Shown here: piece after piece, positions 17,174 through 24,427 of the stretch
How the letters are laid out: each line of letters starts with the position of its first letter
Numbering within the stretch: position 1 is the stretch's first letter
Source of the DNA: G963667675 sp965197565
Lineage (GTDB): Bacteria > Chloroflexota > Dehalococcoidia > Lucifugimonadales > UBA3495
DNA: 64,000 bases
Assembly (NCBI GenBank): GCA_965197565.1
Contig: CBDANK010000002.1
Coordinates: 372,001 to 436,000, forward strand
Direction: 5' to 3'
The notes under the pieces: model-generated
What the model was told of the DNA's origin: nothing
Database searches by the model: none
What the model saw: only the letters and a program-made list of their open reading frames with translations
Made by a program: the position numbers and the translations under genes

Positions 17174-17438
17174 AAGCCTCCCTCTCTCGTCTCGTCGCCT
17201 TACGTGCGGAAATGATGCGCCCGATGTCCTCACCGGTCTCTGTGTCGAATTCGGGCCAAGTGTGGACTACCATCACGACTTGAGTGCCCATCATGCCGAT
17301 GGTTCGCCACCGTTGCTCATATGGGTATGGGTCCTCTCGCGTCGCAGACATGGGATCGTCGAACACGAAGACCGCAGCCTCGAAGCCGAGTCTGTGCGCT
17401 CGAAGATTCGCCTCATTCTTTGCCTGATCCCCGTTCAA
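17154..17438 (-). CDS. brnT: BrnT-family ribonuclease toxin
   Basis: Ninety-four residues with the BrnT fold: DQAKNEANLRAHRLGFEAAVFVFDDP, then RWRTIGMMGTQVVMVVHTWPE, then IISARKATRREREAYEE. BrnT is a RelE-like RNase that blocks translation. The start is TTG at 17438, upstream of which a stop closes the frame; the family's usual N-terminal WD appears as GD here. It overlaps brnA, so the pair is an operon reading away from the 17.6 kb gene. Regulation by BrnA autorepression is expected from the family. Confidence 0.88.
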   Translation of the reverse strand: MNGDQAKNEANLRAHRLGFEAAVFVFDDPMSATREDPYPYEQRWRTIGMMGTQVVMVVHTWPEFDTETGEDIGRIISARKATRREREAYEEVHC

Positions 17439-17618
17439 CGCAAGCGCAGTCGCCTTTCACCATACTACGCAATTGTAGTTACAGAAACGGCACGAGGTCA
17501 ATACCCGTCCGGCCGCTCGGGACGGGTACGACGGACGGAGTGGGGAGCAGGGTCTAGCTACAGGTTCAGAACGAACCTCAAGGTGAAGGTTAAGGATTTA
17601 ATGAATTAGGAGGTCATC

Positions 17619-18173
17619 ATGCCCAGGATGTCTGCCCCGACCAGGGAAAACGTACCTGAACAAGACCGCGGTGCTTTTGACGAGTATATTCAGTATCTGG
17701 GTGGTTTTACTAGCGGTCCGGGATGGATAATACTGAACAGTCCAGAGGTAGCCCAGCGATGTAAACACTTGTCAGATTACTTGCTCGGCGGGTCGGGTCT
17801 TCCGGCCAAGGTCCGAGAGTTGGCAATGCTCACAGTGGCCCGGGAGTTGGACTGCCAGTACATCTGGAACGCCCACGCGGCGGCGGGCCGGCGGGAAGGG
17901 CTGAGCGACGCCTTGGTCGATGCAATGCGCGACAAGAGGGACCTTCCCAGCATGGCGGCCGATGAAGCGGCGGTGGTGAACTACGGGCGCCAGTTCTTCC
18001 GAACCCACAAGGTCAGCGATGCTACTTTCCAACCGGCCCTGGAACAGTTTGGCGTTCTCGGGCTGACCAACTTGACCAACCTGATGGGCTACTACGCCAT
18101 GATGGCTTTCAACGCCAACGCGTTTCAAATAGACTTGCCCGCGGAGCGGACCGAGGCAATCCTTCCTGTGTAG
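17619..18173 (+). CDS. carboxymuconolactone decarboxylase-family protein
   Basis: A 184-residue AhpD/CMD-fold protein. The core is LPAKVRELAMLTVARELDCQYIWNAHAAAGRREGLSDALVDAM, with a single Cys and the His of the family's E..C..H region, so it lacks the CxxC of AhpD peroxidase-type members. It resembles 4-carboxymuconolactone decarboxylase-like proteins of aromatic degradation gene sets. ATG 17619 has aggaggt upstream. It is a stand-alone gene. An exact substrate is not predictable. Confidence 0.87.
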   Translation: MPRMSAPTRENVPEQDRGAFDEYIQYLGGFTSGPGWIILNSPEVAQRCKHLSDYLLGGSGLPAKVRELAMLTVARELDCQYIWNAHAAAGRREGLSDALVDAMRDKRDLPSMAADEAAVVNYGRQFFRTHKVSDATFQPALEQFGVLGLTNLTNLMGYYAMMAFNANAFQIDLPAERTEAILPV

Positions 18174-18737
18174 GTGGGCCAAACCTCGGGGGTGCGAATG
18201 TTAAGGGAGTGGGGCCGTCGATTTCGTAGCTAATGACCCCCCAGAACCGTGTGCGTTAATAGTAAGTAGTAAGCGGAGGGGAGAGCGCCCCCTTGCTGGA
18301 ATCAAGGCGGAAGGCTGGTGCGCCATGCCAGGAGGCTTGTGTTCCAGCTTGCCGAGGTGATAGTAACGAGGGATCTGTTCGGTGAAATGCTGGAGCGGAT
18401 AGGAAGGCTTCGTCCAGCGCCTGGGTAGCAGACCTTGTCGAAGTGTCGAATCGTGATCAGATCGAGGGCGCCCTGGGCAAAGTGCGCGACTTTTAGAGTG
18501 AGGTTCGGTTTGAATGAGCCGTTTACAGCCTCTCCAAGTCGTTTGGAGACCCTGTTTCTCTCGATGAAGTGAAATTGAGTGCGGTTGGTGGCAGTTGACA
18601 ACATCAGCGGGTGCCCATATAGTCTAGGCTAGCCTAGAATGGTGCGCGCATCAAGGTGGTGGGTTCCATCTGGGATATTCCGGGTAAAAGGCTTTACATT
18701 GGCAAAATTGTGCGACTCTCTCTGCCCACGATCGTCT
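18174..18737. other. non-coding, with a 16-bp perfect palindrome
   Basis: No convincing gene is seen. A 100-codon minus-strand frame at 18302-18604 has no family resemblance. A perfect palindrome, tctaggctagcctaga, lies at 18623-18638 and could be a regulator site or former insertion target (it contains ctag at both sides of the centre). Confidence 0.4.
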
Positions 18738-18801
18738 TTCCGGCGAAGGCCGGAATCCAGAGAAGCGTTAGCTGGGTCCCGGCCTTCGCCGGGATGACGG
18801 A
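18738..18801. repeat. dispersed palindromic repeat (REP-like), family R1
   Basis: ttccggcgaaggccggaatc is followed after a short spacer by its near-complement, ccggccttcgccggga. The same motif family recurs at 37846-37940, 40388-40610, 47672-47782 and 53133-53250, always between genes. Such elements are common REP/BIME-type repeats in many bacterial genomes. Confidence 0.8.
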
Positions 18802-19088
18802 CCGTGTTTCAGGCAATTTACGAGACACTAGACTTGCGAACCCAGGGATGATGCCGGATTATCTGGCGGTGTTCGTCTGATTTCGACAAGACCCATATGT
18901 AGAATACTTGGTATTAACTCGGCCTGGCGGCCAGTGACATAATTGCTGGTGCATCAGCCGGTCGATACGCGATTGTGCTCGCAGCCGGGTTCCTTCGGGT
19001 GTCCATCGACTCCCGAAATGCTCCGGACAGGCTTTTAAACAAGCCAGGGATAAAAAAACTGTTACAGTGGAAAGAAGACGGGTGAAAC
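18802..19088. other. upstream region of the 19.1 kb amidohydrolase
   Basis: No gene is seen in this stretch. It should contain the promoter of the amidohydrolase at 19089; no consensus pair stands out. Confidence 0.4.
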
Positions 19089-20213
19089 ATGTCCAGCTAT
19101 AGAGTCATATCTTCGGACAACCACGTCGTCGAACCGGTAGACCTGTGGACCAGTAGGGGAGAGTCAAAGTTCAAGAACCGGTTGCCTCGTGTGGAGAGTT
19201 TGGAAAAGGGCGACTGGTGGATTTGCGACGGCATGAAACTAATGAGCATCACTGCGGGGACACAGACCGGCCTCAGGTTTGAAGCGCCGGAAAAGCTGAG
19301 TAGGTATGGCGGTAAGATAGAAAACATAATCCTAGGGGGTTACATTCCCGAGGAGCACGTCAAAGACATGGATATCGATGGAATTGACGTGAGCATCGTC
19401 TATCCAACAACCGGTCTTGGCCTCTACAGCACGCCGGATAGTGACCTGCTAACCTCGATGTTCAGGACCTACAACGATTGGGTTCGCGAATTCTGTAGCG
19501 CGATCCCCAAGCGGCTCAAGGGTATCGCAATGCTGAACGTGGATGACGTGGCCGTGGGTGTAAAGGAGTTGGAACGCTGTGCCAAGATGGGCCTTGCTGG
19601 GGCTATGATACCCGTCGCTCCTCTGAGGGGGCGGCCCTACGATATGCCGGTGTATGAGCCGCTGTGGGCTGCGGCCCAGGACTTGGGCATACCCCTTAGC
19701 ATGCATATTCAAACCAATCGTCCGGGCCCGAGTCAGGAATTCGACGACGTCGAGACCATATCGCCCACCTTTATAAGTAACGTTGACCATTGGGTGCGGA
19801 TGTCTCTCGGCAGTCTCATCTTCGGCGGCGTTTTCGAGCGCTACCCCAAACTCCAGGTTGGCTCGGTGGAGATGGAGCTATCCTGGGCTCCTCACTTTTT
19901 GGACCGGATTGACTACACTTATACCCAAAAAAACCAGGAGATCTCCGCAGGATGGCGGTTTAAAAACGGGGCGCTTCCCAGCGATTTCTTCCACAGCAAC
20001 GTCTTCCTCGGATTCCAGGAAGATGCGCTGGGAATTCGAGACCGTGACATCATAGGGGTGGACAACCTATTGTGGGGCGGAGATTATCCTCACCAAGAGT
20101 CCACTTTCCCCAGGAGCCTCCAGATCATCGAGGAGATTTTGGCGGACTGTACCGAGGAAGAAAAGGCCAAAATAGTCGCCGGCAATTGCGCCAGGGTATA
20201 CAACCTGAGTTAG
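19089..20213 (+). CDS. amidohydrolase 2 (ACMSD-like) family protein
   Basis: A 374-residue metal-dependent TIM-barrel hydrolase/decarboxylase. The N-terminal metal motif is present as SSDNHVVEPVDLW. Later landmarks are IDVSIVYPTTGL, LSMHIQTN (His ligand), VGSVEMELSWAPHFLDRID and the C-terminal Asp motif LLWGGDYPHQESTFPRS. This order is typical of PF04909 members, which act on aromatic or pyridine carboxylates and related amides. ATG 19089 has gaagacggg upstream. A strong hairpin follows the stop. It is a paralogue of the genes at 57.6 and 58.9 kb. The substrate is unknown. Confidence 0.9.
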   Translation: MSSYRVISSDNHVVEPVDLWTSRGESKFKNRLPRVESLEKGDWWICDGMKLMSITAGTQTGLRFEAPEKLSRYGGKIENIILGGYIPEEHVKDMDIDGIDVSIVYPTTGLGLYSTPDSDLLTSMFRTYNDWVREFCSAIPKRLKGIAMLNVDDVAVGVKELERCAKMGLAGAMIPVAPLRGRPYDMPVYEPLWAAAQDLGIPLSMHIQTNRPGPSQEFDDVETISPTFISNVDHWVRMSLGSLIFGGVFERYPKLQVGSVEMELSWAPHFLDRIDYTYTQKNQEISAGWRFKNGALPSDFFHSNVFLGFQEDALGIRDRDIIGVDNLLWGGDYPHQESTFPRSLQIIEEILADCTEEEKAKIVAGNCARVYNLS

Positions 20214-20251
20214 AATCTGACACCCTGTCAGGCCGAACTTTCGCTCATTCC

Positions 20252-20280
20252 AGCAGGCACTCCCATTGGGAGTGCTTGCT
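20252..20280 (+). terminator. hairpin after the amidohydrolase
   Basis: Stem agcaggcactccc (20252-20264) pairs with gggagtgcttgct (20268-20280), 12 of 13 bp plus one G-T, with a three-base loop. The following tract (gttctct) is only weakly T-rich, so it may be a terminator or mRNA-stabilising hairpin for the gene ending at 20213. Confidence 0.55.
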
Positions 20281-20383
20281 GTTCTCTAACTCCAGGCATG
20301 TAGTGTATCCAGGATTAGGGGCCTTTATCGCCGGATATAGGCTGGTTTGAGGCAAGTGCAAAACTCGGCCCCTGACGTAATAG

Positions 20384-20632
20384 CTATGAGTTGTCCGAAG
20401 CCTCGCTTTCAGCCTCATCGTCTCCCTCTCCGTCTCCCTCATCCTCATCTACCCGTGTCGGCAACTCACCGTCGGATGTACCGACACTGGCAGCCAAGAA
20501 TCCACTGGCGACCAGTGTCGGTACTACCCATACCATTTCACCTGTGAGATATGCGGCCGTATAGGACGGAACCAGGACAATGGCCGCCTTCAGCAACACT
20601 TTCCCGACCGCAGGGGGTAAAAAGGAGCGCAC
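20384..20632 (-). CDS. small membrane protein with acidic tail
   Basis: Eighty-two residues, function unknown. Two hydrophobic stretches (VLLKAAIVLVPSYTAAYL and VWVVPTLVASGFLAASV) are followed by a very acidic C-terminus (DEDEGDGEGDDEAESEASD). This gives a hairpin membrane topology with a charged tail. No neighbour suggests a role. It starts a run of orphan small genes (20.4-24.2 kb) that may be remnants of a mobile element. Confidence 0.45.
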   Translation of the reverse strand: MRSFLPPAVGKVLLKAAIVLVPSYTAAYLTGEMVWVVPTLVASGFLAASVGTSDGELPTRVDEDEGDGEGDDEAESEASDNS

Positions 20633-20722
20633 TTTACTTCCTAAGTCTCGGGGCCAGGGGCTAGTTGCTGACTTCCAACGGATGGAATATCATATAGATA
20701 AGTTGTGTACGAAAGGCAGGAT

Positions 20723-20989
20723 ATGGTCAAAGAAACCAAAATATTGTTCGACCTAAACGACTTAACTGCTATTCGTGTACAGTGCGGCCATTGCCCCAAT
20801 GAGGTTGTGTTGCGGCCTGGGGCAAAATGTATACCGATGCCTGAACGCTGTGTAAACTGCGATCACTCATGGATACAAGGCAATAAAAATTTCGACTTGA
20901 CCAGGCAACTGGTGTACCTCCTAAGCTACATTCAAAGTGAAGTAACCGACTCGCTGGTTCATCTGCGGTTTGAATTAAGGGACGACTAG
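20723..20989 (+). CDS. small zinc-ribbon protein
   Basis: Eighty-eight residues from ATG 20723 (a GTG six codons upstream is the alternative). Cys pairs CGHC and CVNC about 25 residues apart form a zinc ribbon (VQCGHCPNEVVLRPG...MPERCVNCDHSW). A helical C-terminus (LTRQLVYLLSYIQSEV) follows. I do not recognise the family. A bidirectional terminator follows 50 bp downstream. Confidence 0.5.
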   Translation: MVKETKILFDLNDLTAIRVQCGHCPNEVVLRPGAKCIPMPERCVNCDHSWIQGNKNFDLTRQLVYLLSYIQSEVTDSLVHLRFELRDD

Positions 20990-21040
20990 CGTAGCGTACT
21001 GCGAATACGCCGTACTGCCATTCCACCACCCCGGCACTTC

Positions 21041-21080
21041 AAAGCCCCACCAAGCATCTTAGGCTACTTGATGGGGCTTT
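21041..21080 (+). terminator. intrinsic terminator
   Basis: aaagccccaccaag (21041-21054) pairs with cttgatggggcttt (21067-21080) with a single C-A mismatch and a 12-nt loop. A T-rich tail (attct) follows on the plus strand and an A-to-T run precedes it on the minus, so it can work in both directions. It closes the zinc-ribbon gene. Confidence 0.75.
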
Positions 21081-21123
21081 ATTCTACCATCTTGTTGCTG
21101 GCCTACCTGTGTGCTATAGTCGC

Positions 21124-21232
21124 GTTGACTTACCCAGTCACGCCCCCGAGATTCGCATGAGCCAAGCGGCATGGATTGTGTTCCATGCCCTCTCGGGCTC
21201 ATGCAGGGTTCTGGGTGATTGGGTAAGTCAAC
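21124..21232. repeat. 109-bp nested palindrome (MITE-like or structured RNA)
   Basis: The outer arms gttgacttacccagtcac (21124-21141) and gtgattgggtaagtcaac (21215-21232) match at 17 of 18 bp. Inside lie further paired segments: cccgag/ctcggg (21145-21150, 21192-21197), gcatgagcc/ggctcatgc (21155-21163, 21196-21204, which compete with the previous pair) and ggcatgga/tccatgcc (21168-21175, 21182-21189). The element ends 27 bp before the ATG at 21260. Confidence 0.6.
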
Positions 21233-21259
21233 CACAATCCACGCACGAGGGGGCACCTT

Positions 21260-21625
21260 ATGGACCTGATACAACTACTTGGTGCAGTAAATTTCGGGAA
21301 GGATGTCATTGATTGGATCGGAGACAAAATCTCCAACCCCGAAATGGAACGCATGAAGGCGGAGCAACGTCTGAACGAAGTCCGCACCAGCGTTGACGAG
21401 GCTAAGGCCGAAACAAGGCGATGTGGCGAGGACGTAAGGAATGCAAGGGAACGGTTTGACATTGTAGACGCTGAAGCCAAGGAGCTAAGGGCACATCTGT
21501 CTGAGGCTCAGACCCTATTGAACACGGCTAGAACAAATCAGACCATGTTGGAAGCAGACCTGCGCCAAGCCCAGCTAAACCTTACGAAGTGGCAGCAGAC
21601 AGAGGCGAAGAAGGGCGCAAAGTAG
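21260..21625 (+). CDS. coiled-coil protein of unknown function
   Basis: A 121-residue protein with a short hydrophobic N-terminus (LIQLLGAVNFGKDVIDWIG), then an almost continuous coiled coil (residues about 30-115) rich in Glu, Ala, Arg and Leu, for example AEAKELRAHLSEAQTLLNTARTN. ATG 21260 is preceded by gaggggg. The nested palindrome just upstream may affect its expression. The next gene starts 33 bp downstream, so the two could be co-transcribed. Confidence 0.5.
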   Translation: MDLIQLLGAVNFGKDVIDWIGDKISNPEMERMKAEQRLNEVRTSVDEAKAETRRCGEDVRNARERFDIVDAEAKELRAHLSEAQTLLNTARTNQTMLEADLRQAQLNLTKWQQTEAKKGAK

Positions 21626-21658
21626 CGAGAGGTGGGGGCAAGGTTATGAGGTTGCCGT

Positions 21659-21952
21659 ATGTCCACCAGACGTGAAGTGATCAAATGCCGACGCTGCAAG
21701 GTCGCAGCAGAGGGCATCATAGTTGATGGTAAATTTACTGAGGTGTATTGTCCCGTATGTCGGGTCAGCCTCGATGGAACTACTTACTATGAGATGATTG
21801 TCAAGCAACAACAGTACCTCGCTCGCAAGATAGCCCAAGATTTGCTCCGAGACACAATGCCCGAACGCCGGGAGCCTGGAGTAACGGTCAGCCATAGTTT
21901 TACAGAGCTCAATGAGCCGGACTGGGCTTTCTTCATCGAATTGGAAGACTAG
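21659..21952 (+). CDS. zinc-ribbon protein of unknown function
   Basis: Ninety-seven residues. Cys pairs CRRC (residues 10-13) and CPVC (about 31-34) define a zinc ribbon (IKCRRCKVAAEGIIVDGKFTE...). A helical segment with repeated Gln (VKQQQYLARKIAQDLLRD) follows, then an acidic C-terminus. It probably follows the coiled-coil gene in one transcript. The family is not recognised. Confidence 0.5.
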   Translation: MSTRREVIKCRRCKVAAEGIIVDGKFTEVYCPVCRVSLDGTTYYEMIVKQQQYLARKIAQDLLRDTMPERREPGVTVSHSFTELNEPDWAFFIELED

Positions 21953-21984
21953 AGCGCCGACTGTTGTGGTCGCCTCTTTTAATA

Positions 21985-23211
21985 CTAGGCTACCTTCCTG
22001 ACCATCCATCGCATCCATTCTACATCACCAGCTTGCAATCTCACAAGCACGGTGGCTTGGAACGCTAGGGCCGACATGATGGCGTGAAGGGTAATCTGCC
22101 GCTGTCCCCGGACACAGTGCCGCTCCAACCGCCGTGATTCCTTCATTGACTTGAACACCCGCTCGATGGCCTGCCGCTTGGTATAAAGTGCCTTCCATTC
22201 CGGGCTATCCCGACGCAGTACCCCGAATAACCGTATGTCTCTGGTGGGGTCCTCCCAAACCTCCGTGTCACAGTGGCGGCTCCCGCCCTTCAGGGACCCG
22301 ACTAGGTGGCAACCATTGGCCGGGCAACGGTACAGGTGTCCCTTCTGCAGGTCGCTCCTGACGTACTCCATCGGAACCCGCCCCAGGCAGGTTGGGATAC
22401 CCTCTTTGGTGTAAATCCCATCGACCAAGGCGCCGTGAGCCTTTCGTTTGATATGGATTATGGGAAGGATGCCCTGCTGGTGTAAGAACTCGTGGTTGGC
22501 TTTAGCATCGTACCCTCGGTCCGCTATGACCGCGGTTGGTCGGAACCAGGGATAGAGAGTCCCGGCATGATCCAGAACTCCCGGCAACGTCGGGGAATCG
22601 TTCCGCTTGGCCGTAGTGACGATATGGGCCAAGGGAACCCCATAGTTAGCATCGGCCACCATATGGACCTTATAGCCATGATGCCATTCTTTCCCCCCGA
22701 TCTTGGCCTTGGCACTGTTCTTGGCTGTCCAGGATGCCTCCGGGTCGCTGATACGCTTCCGGTTGGGGTTACAGTGACTCCGAACAGTCGTTGAGTCTAT
22801 CGCTACCTCGTCGCCCAAATCAGGGGCCAGCATCTTGAGTTGGTGGGTAATGCTGACAAAACAAGCCTCTACCAAGTCGGCATGATAGGACAACCGTTGG
22901 ATAAAGCGATTGAAGGTGGTACGGTGAGGGAGAACATCGTTGAACCCGCAAAGGTGGCGAAAATCCAGGTCATCTTCAAGCCTGCGGATGAGGGCGTTGG
23001 TATGGGGTAGGTTAAGGATGAAGGAAGCGACGTAGGCTTGCCAAAGGGCCAAGAGGGGGTAGCCTGGTCGACCTGTGGGCCGATATTCCTGGAGGCGTTG
23101 CAAGAGGGCGGTGGCGTCAAGGTTCTGGAAGACCCTCGCCAACTCGCCCAGGGAATATTGCGAAACCCATCCGGGTGTGCTATGGTTGAAGTAACCCACC
23201 AGGAAATGCAC
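21985..23211 (-). CDS. IS1182/IS5-type DDE transposase
   Basis: A 408-residue transposase. The N-terminal DUF772-like region is RPGYPLLALWQAYVASFILNLPHTNALIRRLEDDLDFRHLCGF. The DDE core follows: DEVAIDSTTVRSH (first Asp), AVIADRGYDAKANHEFL (second Asp) and YTKRQAIERVFKSMKESRRLERH (Glu). A Cys/His insert (YRCPANGCHLVG...RHCDTE) lies before the last motif. It is intact by eye. Clear terminal repeats were not identified. It splits a run of orphan small genes. Confidence 0.87.
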   Translation of the reverse strand: MHFLVGYFNHSTPGWVSQYSLGELARVFQNLDATALLQRLQEYRPTGRPGYPLLALWQAYVASFILNLPHTNALIRRLEDDLDFRHLCGFNDVLPHRTTFNRFIQRLSYHADLVEACFVSITHQLKMLAPDLGDEVAIDSTTVRSHCNPNRKRISDPEASWTAKNSAKAKIGGKEWHHGYKVHMVADANYGVPLAHIVTTAKRNDSPTLPGVLDHAGTLYPWFRPTAVIADRGYDAKANHEFLHQQGILPIIHIKRKAHGALVDGIYTKEGIPTCLGRVPMEYVRSDLQKGHLYRCPANGCHLVGSLKGGSRHCDTEVWEDPTRDIRLFGVLRRDSPEWKALYTKRQAIERVFKSMKESRRLERHCVRGQRQITLHAIMSALAFQATVLVRLQAGDVEWMRWMVRKVA

Positions 23212-23224
23212 TTCCTTGTGGACA

Positions 23225-23260
23225 GAAGCCGCAGGTGACCGCCTGTGGCTTCTCTATTTT
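23225..23260 (+). terminator. hairpin with downstream T-run
   Basis: gaagccgcagg (23225-23235) and cctgtggcttc (23242-23252) form an 11-bp stem with one G-T, loop of six, followed by tctatttt. It looks like a plus-strand terminator, probably for the zinc-ribbon gene now separated from it by the transposon insertion, or an IS end structure. Confidence 0.55.
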
Positions 23261-23284
23261 GTATCTAGGATAGGGTTACAAACA

Positions 23285-23497
23285 ATGGGAGAAGAAGACT
23301 ATACTGAGCGATACGTCACCCCTATTCGAGTTGGGGTGGGTCATGCAAGGAGACAGGGGGCTGTGCTGTTGCGTATCGTCTATAAGTTATCACCTGATCA
23401 GCCAGAGGAATATGAGCAACGTTACATGATGTCTCCCACTCAAGCCACCGCCATTGCACATGACCTTCTGGCAATGGTTCAGGATTTGTCGGCGTAA
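23285..23497 (+). CDS. small hypothetical protein
   Basis: Seventy residues from ATG 23285 (MGEEDYTERYVTPIRVGVGH). It has a beta-rich middle (GAVLLRIVYKLSPDQPEEYEQRYMMS) and a C-terminal helix (PTQATAIAHDLLAMVQDL). No upstream Shine-Dalgarno is strong. I do not recognise the family, but its composition is protein-like and it is one of several small genes in this cluster. Confidence 0.45.
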   Translation: MGEEDYTERYVTPIRVGVGHARRQGAVLLRIVYKLSPDQPEEYEQRYMMSPTQATAIAHDLLAMVQDLSA

Positions 23498-23522
23498 TTT
23501 CCACTTGTTCTCCCGTCAGCAG

Positions 23523-23789
23523 CTAGGTATTGGAGCCATTGGATTTTAGTTCTTGCAGAGCGTCGTGACCTCTCCAAGTTAGCCGGATGATGCTAGAGAA
23601 CCGCCTACCCTGTGGGTAGATTCCAGGTCTTCCCACCTCTAAATAGCCAGCCTCATTACAGAGAGCAACATGATCGTGAACCTCGGCTTCACTGTAGCCG
23701 GGGATCTCCGGTACTGCCTGGGCGGCTTCACCGGGGTTGCTTTCCGCATAGGCAAGCAACTTGCAAATCAGCTTCATTTGGCGGCGCAT
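23523..23789 (-). CDS. DUF2513-like winged-helix protein
   Basis: Eighty-eight residues. The pattern MKLICKLLAYAE...GYSEAEVHDHVALCNEAGYLEVG...IIRLTWRGHDALQELKSN fits DUF2513, a phage and mobile-element family with a winged-helix appearance (L-I-x-L motif, LxxxAGxL, RLTWxGHD). The true start may be the MKLICK codon four codons in. The gene is convergent with the plus-strand gene before it. The function is unknown. Confidence 0.65.
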   Translation of the reverse strand: MRRQMKLICKLLAYAESNPGEAAQAVPEIPGYSEAEVHDHVALCNEAGYLEVGRPGIYPQGRRFSSIIRLTWRGHDALQELKSNGSNT

Positions 23790-23873
23790 CGCACCCTCCC
23801 CTTTTGTATCTATATTATAGCTACTCAGATACGAAATTCCTAGTAGCGGGGGTCAGTAGAGGCATAGTGCATG

Positions 23874-23882
23874 TGGTATAAT
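23874..23882 (+). promoter_or_regulatory. extended -10 promoter for a leaderless transcript
   Basis: tggtataat (TG-n-TATAAT) ends at 23882, seven bases before the ATG at 23890. The predicted transcription start falls at or next to the start codon, so the mRNA would have no leader and no Shine-Dalgarno. None is present upstream of this ATG. Confidence 0.55.
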
Positions 23883-23889
23883 TACAACA

Positions 23890-24228
23890 ATGAGATTGGA
23901 CCCTGCGGACCAAGAGACGGCAGAGACGCTACTGCGCCACTACAAGGCCCAGAAGCAGGTGAATTGTTTCCGGCGAAGGCTATGTCGAGCAGCGGAATCG
24001 TTGGGGGCATTGGGCAAGGCTATTATGTCTGAGATGGAAGGGTCGCCGGACCGTCTTATGGCGAAATATCAGGGCCAAGTGTTTTCCGTCGCGCCGGCCA
24101 ATCAGGTCGGCGGACACGAAAATAGATATGAGTTGCTAAGTGCCGACGACTTGGCTGCTCTGCTGGTGTCCTACCGTGAGGCTTGCAAGACCTTGGTTTC
24201 CAGCACTAAGGAAGTCTCAGAGCTATAA
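23890..24228 (+). CDS. hypothetical protein
   Basis: A 112-residue, mostly helical protein of unknown function (ETAETLLRHYKAQKQVNCFRRRL near the start; LLSADDLAALLVSYREACKTL near the end). The ATG directly follows an extended -10 element, so translation is probably leaderless. The last gene of the orphan small-gene cluster. Confidence 0.5.
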   Translation: MRLDPADQETAETLLRHYKAQKQVNCFRRRLCRAAESLGALGKAIMSEMEGSPDRLMAKYQGQVFSVAPANQVGGHENRYELLSADDLAALLVSYREACKTLVSSTKEVSEL

Positions 24229-24427
24229 CTTCCCTCTGGTCCCCTAGCCCCTCCGATCCCGGTGTCAGCTAGAGTTTTGCACTTCCCTCTGGTTTTCCTA
24301 ACAGTTGACAAATTTCCAACGATCTGATAGCTTTCGGCGGTCCGCCGACGGCTGAATAATCGCAGGTACGAATTCCCCATAAAATCCCCAATATTATACG
24401 TTTATAGTCCAAATGGAGGAAAGCGTC

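Noticed and set aside
18302..18604. 100-codon minus-strand frame
   Set aside because: No family resemblance, no ribosome site and no conserved neighbour.
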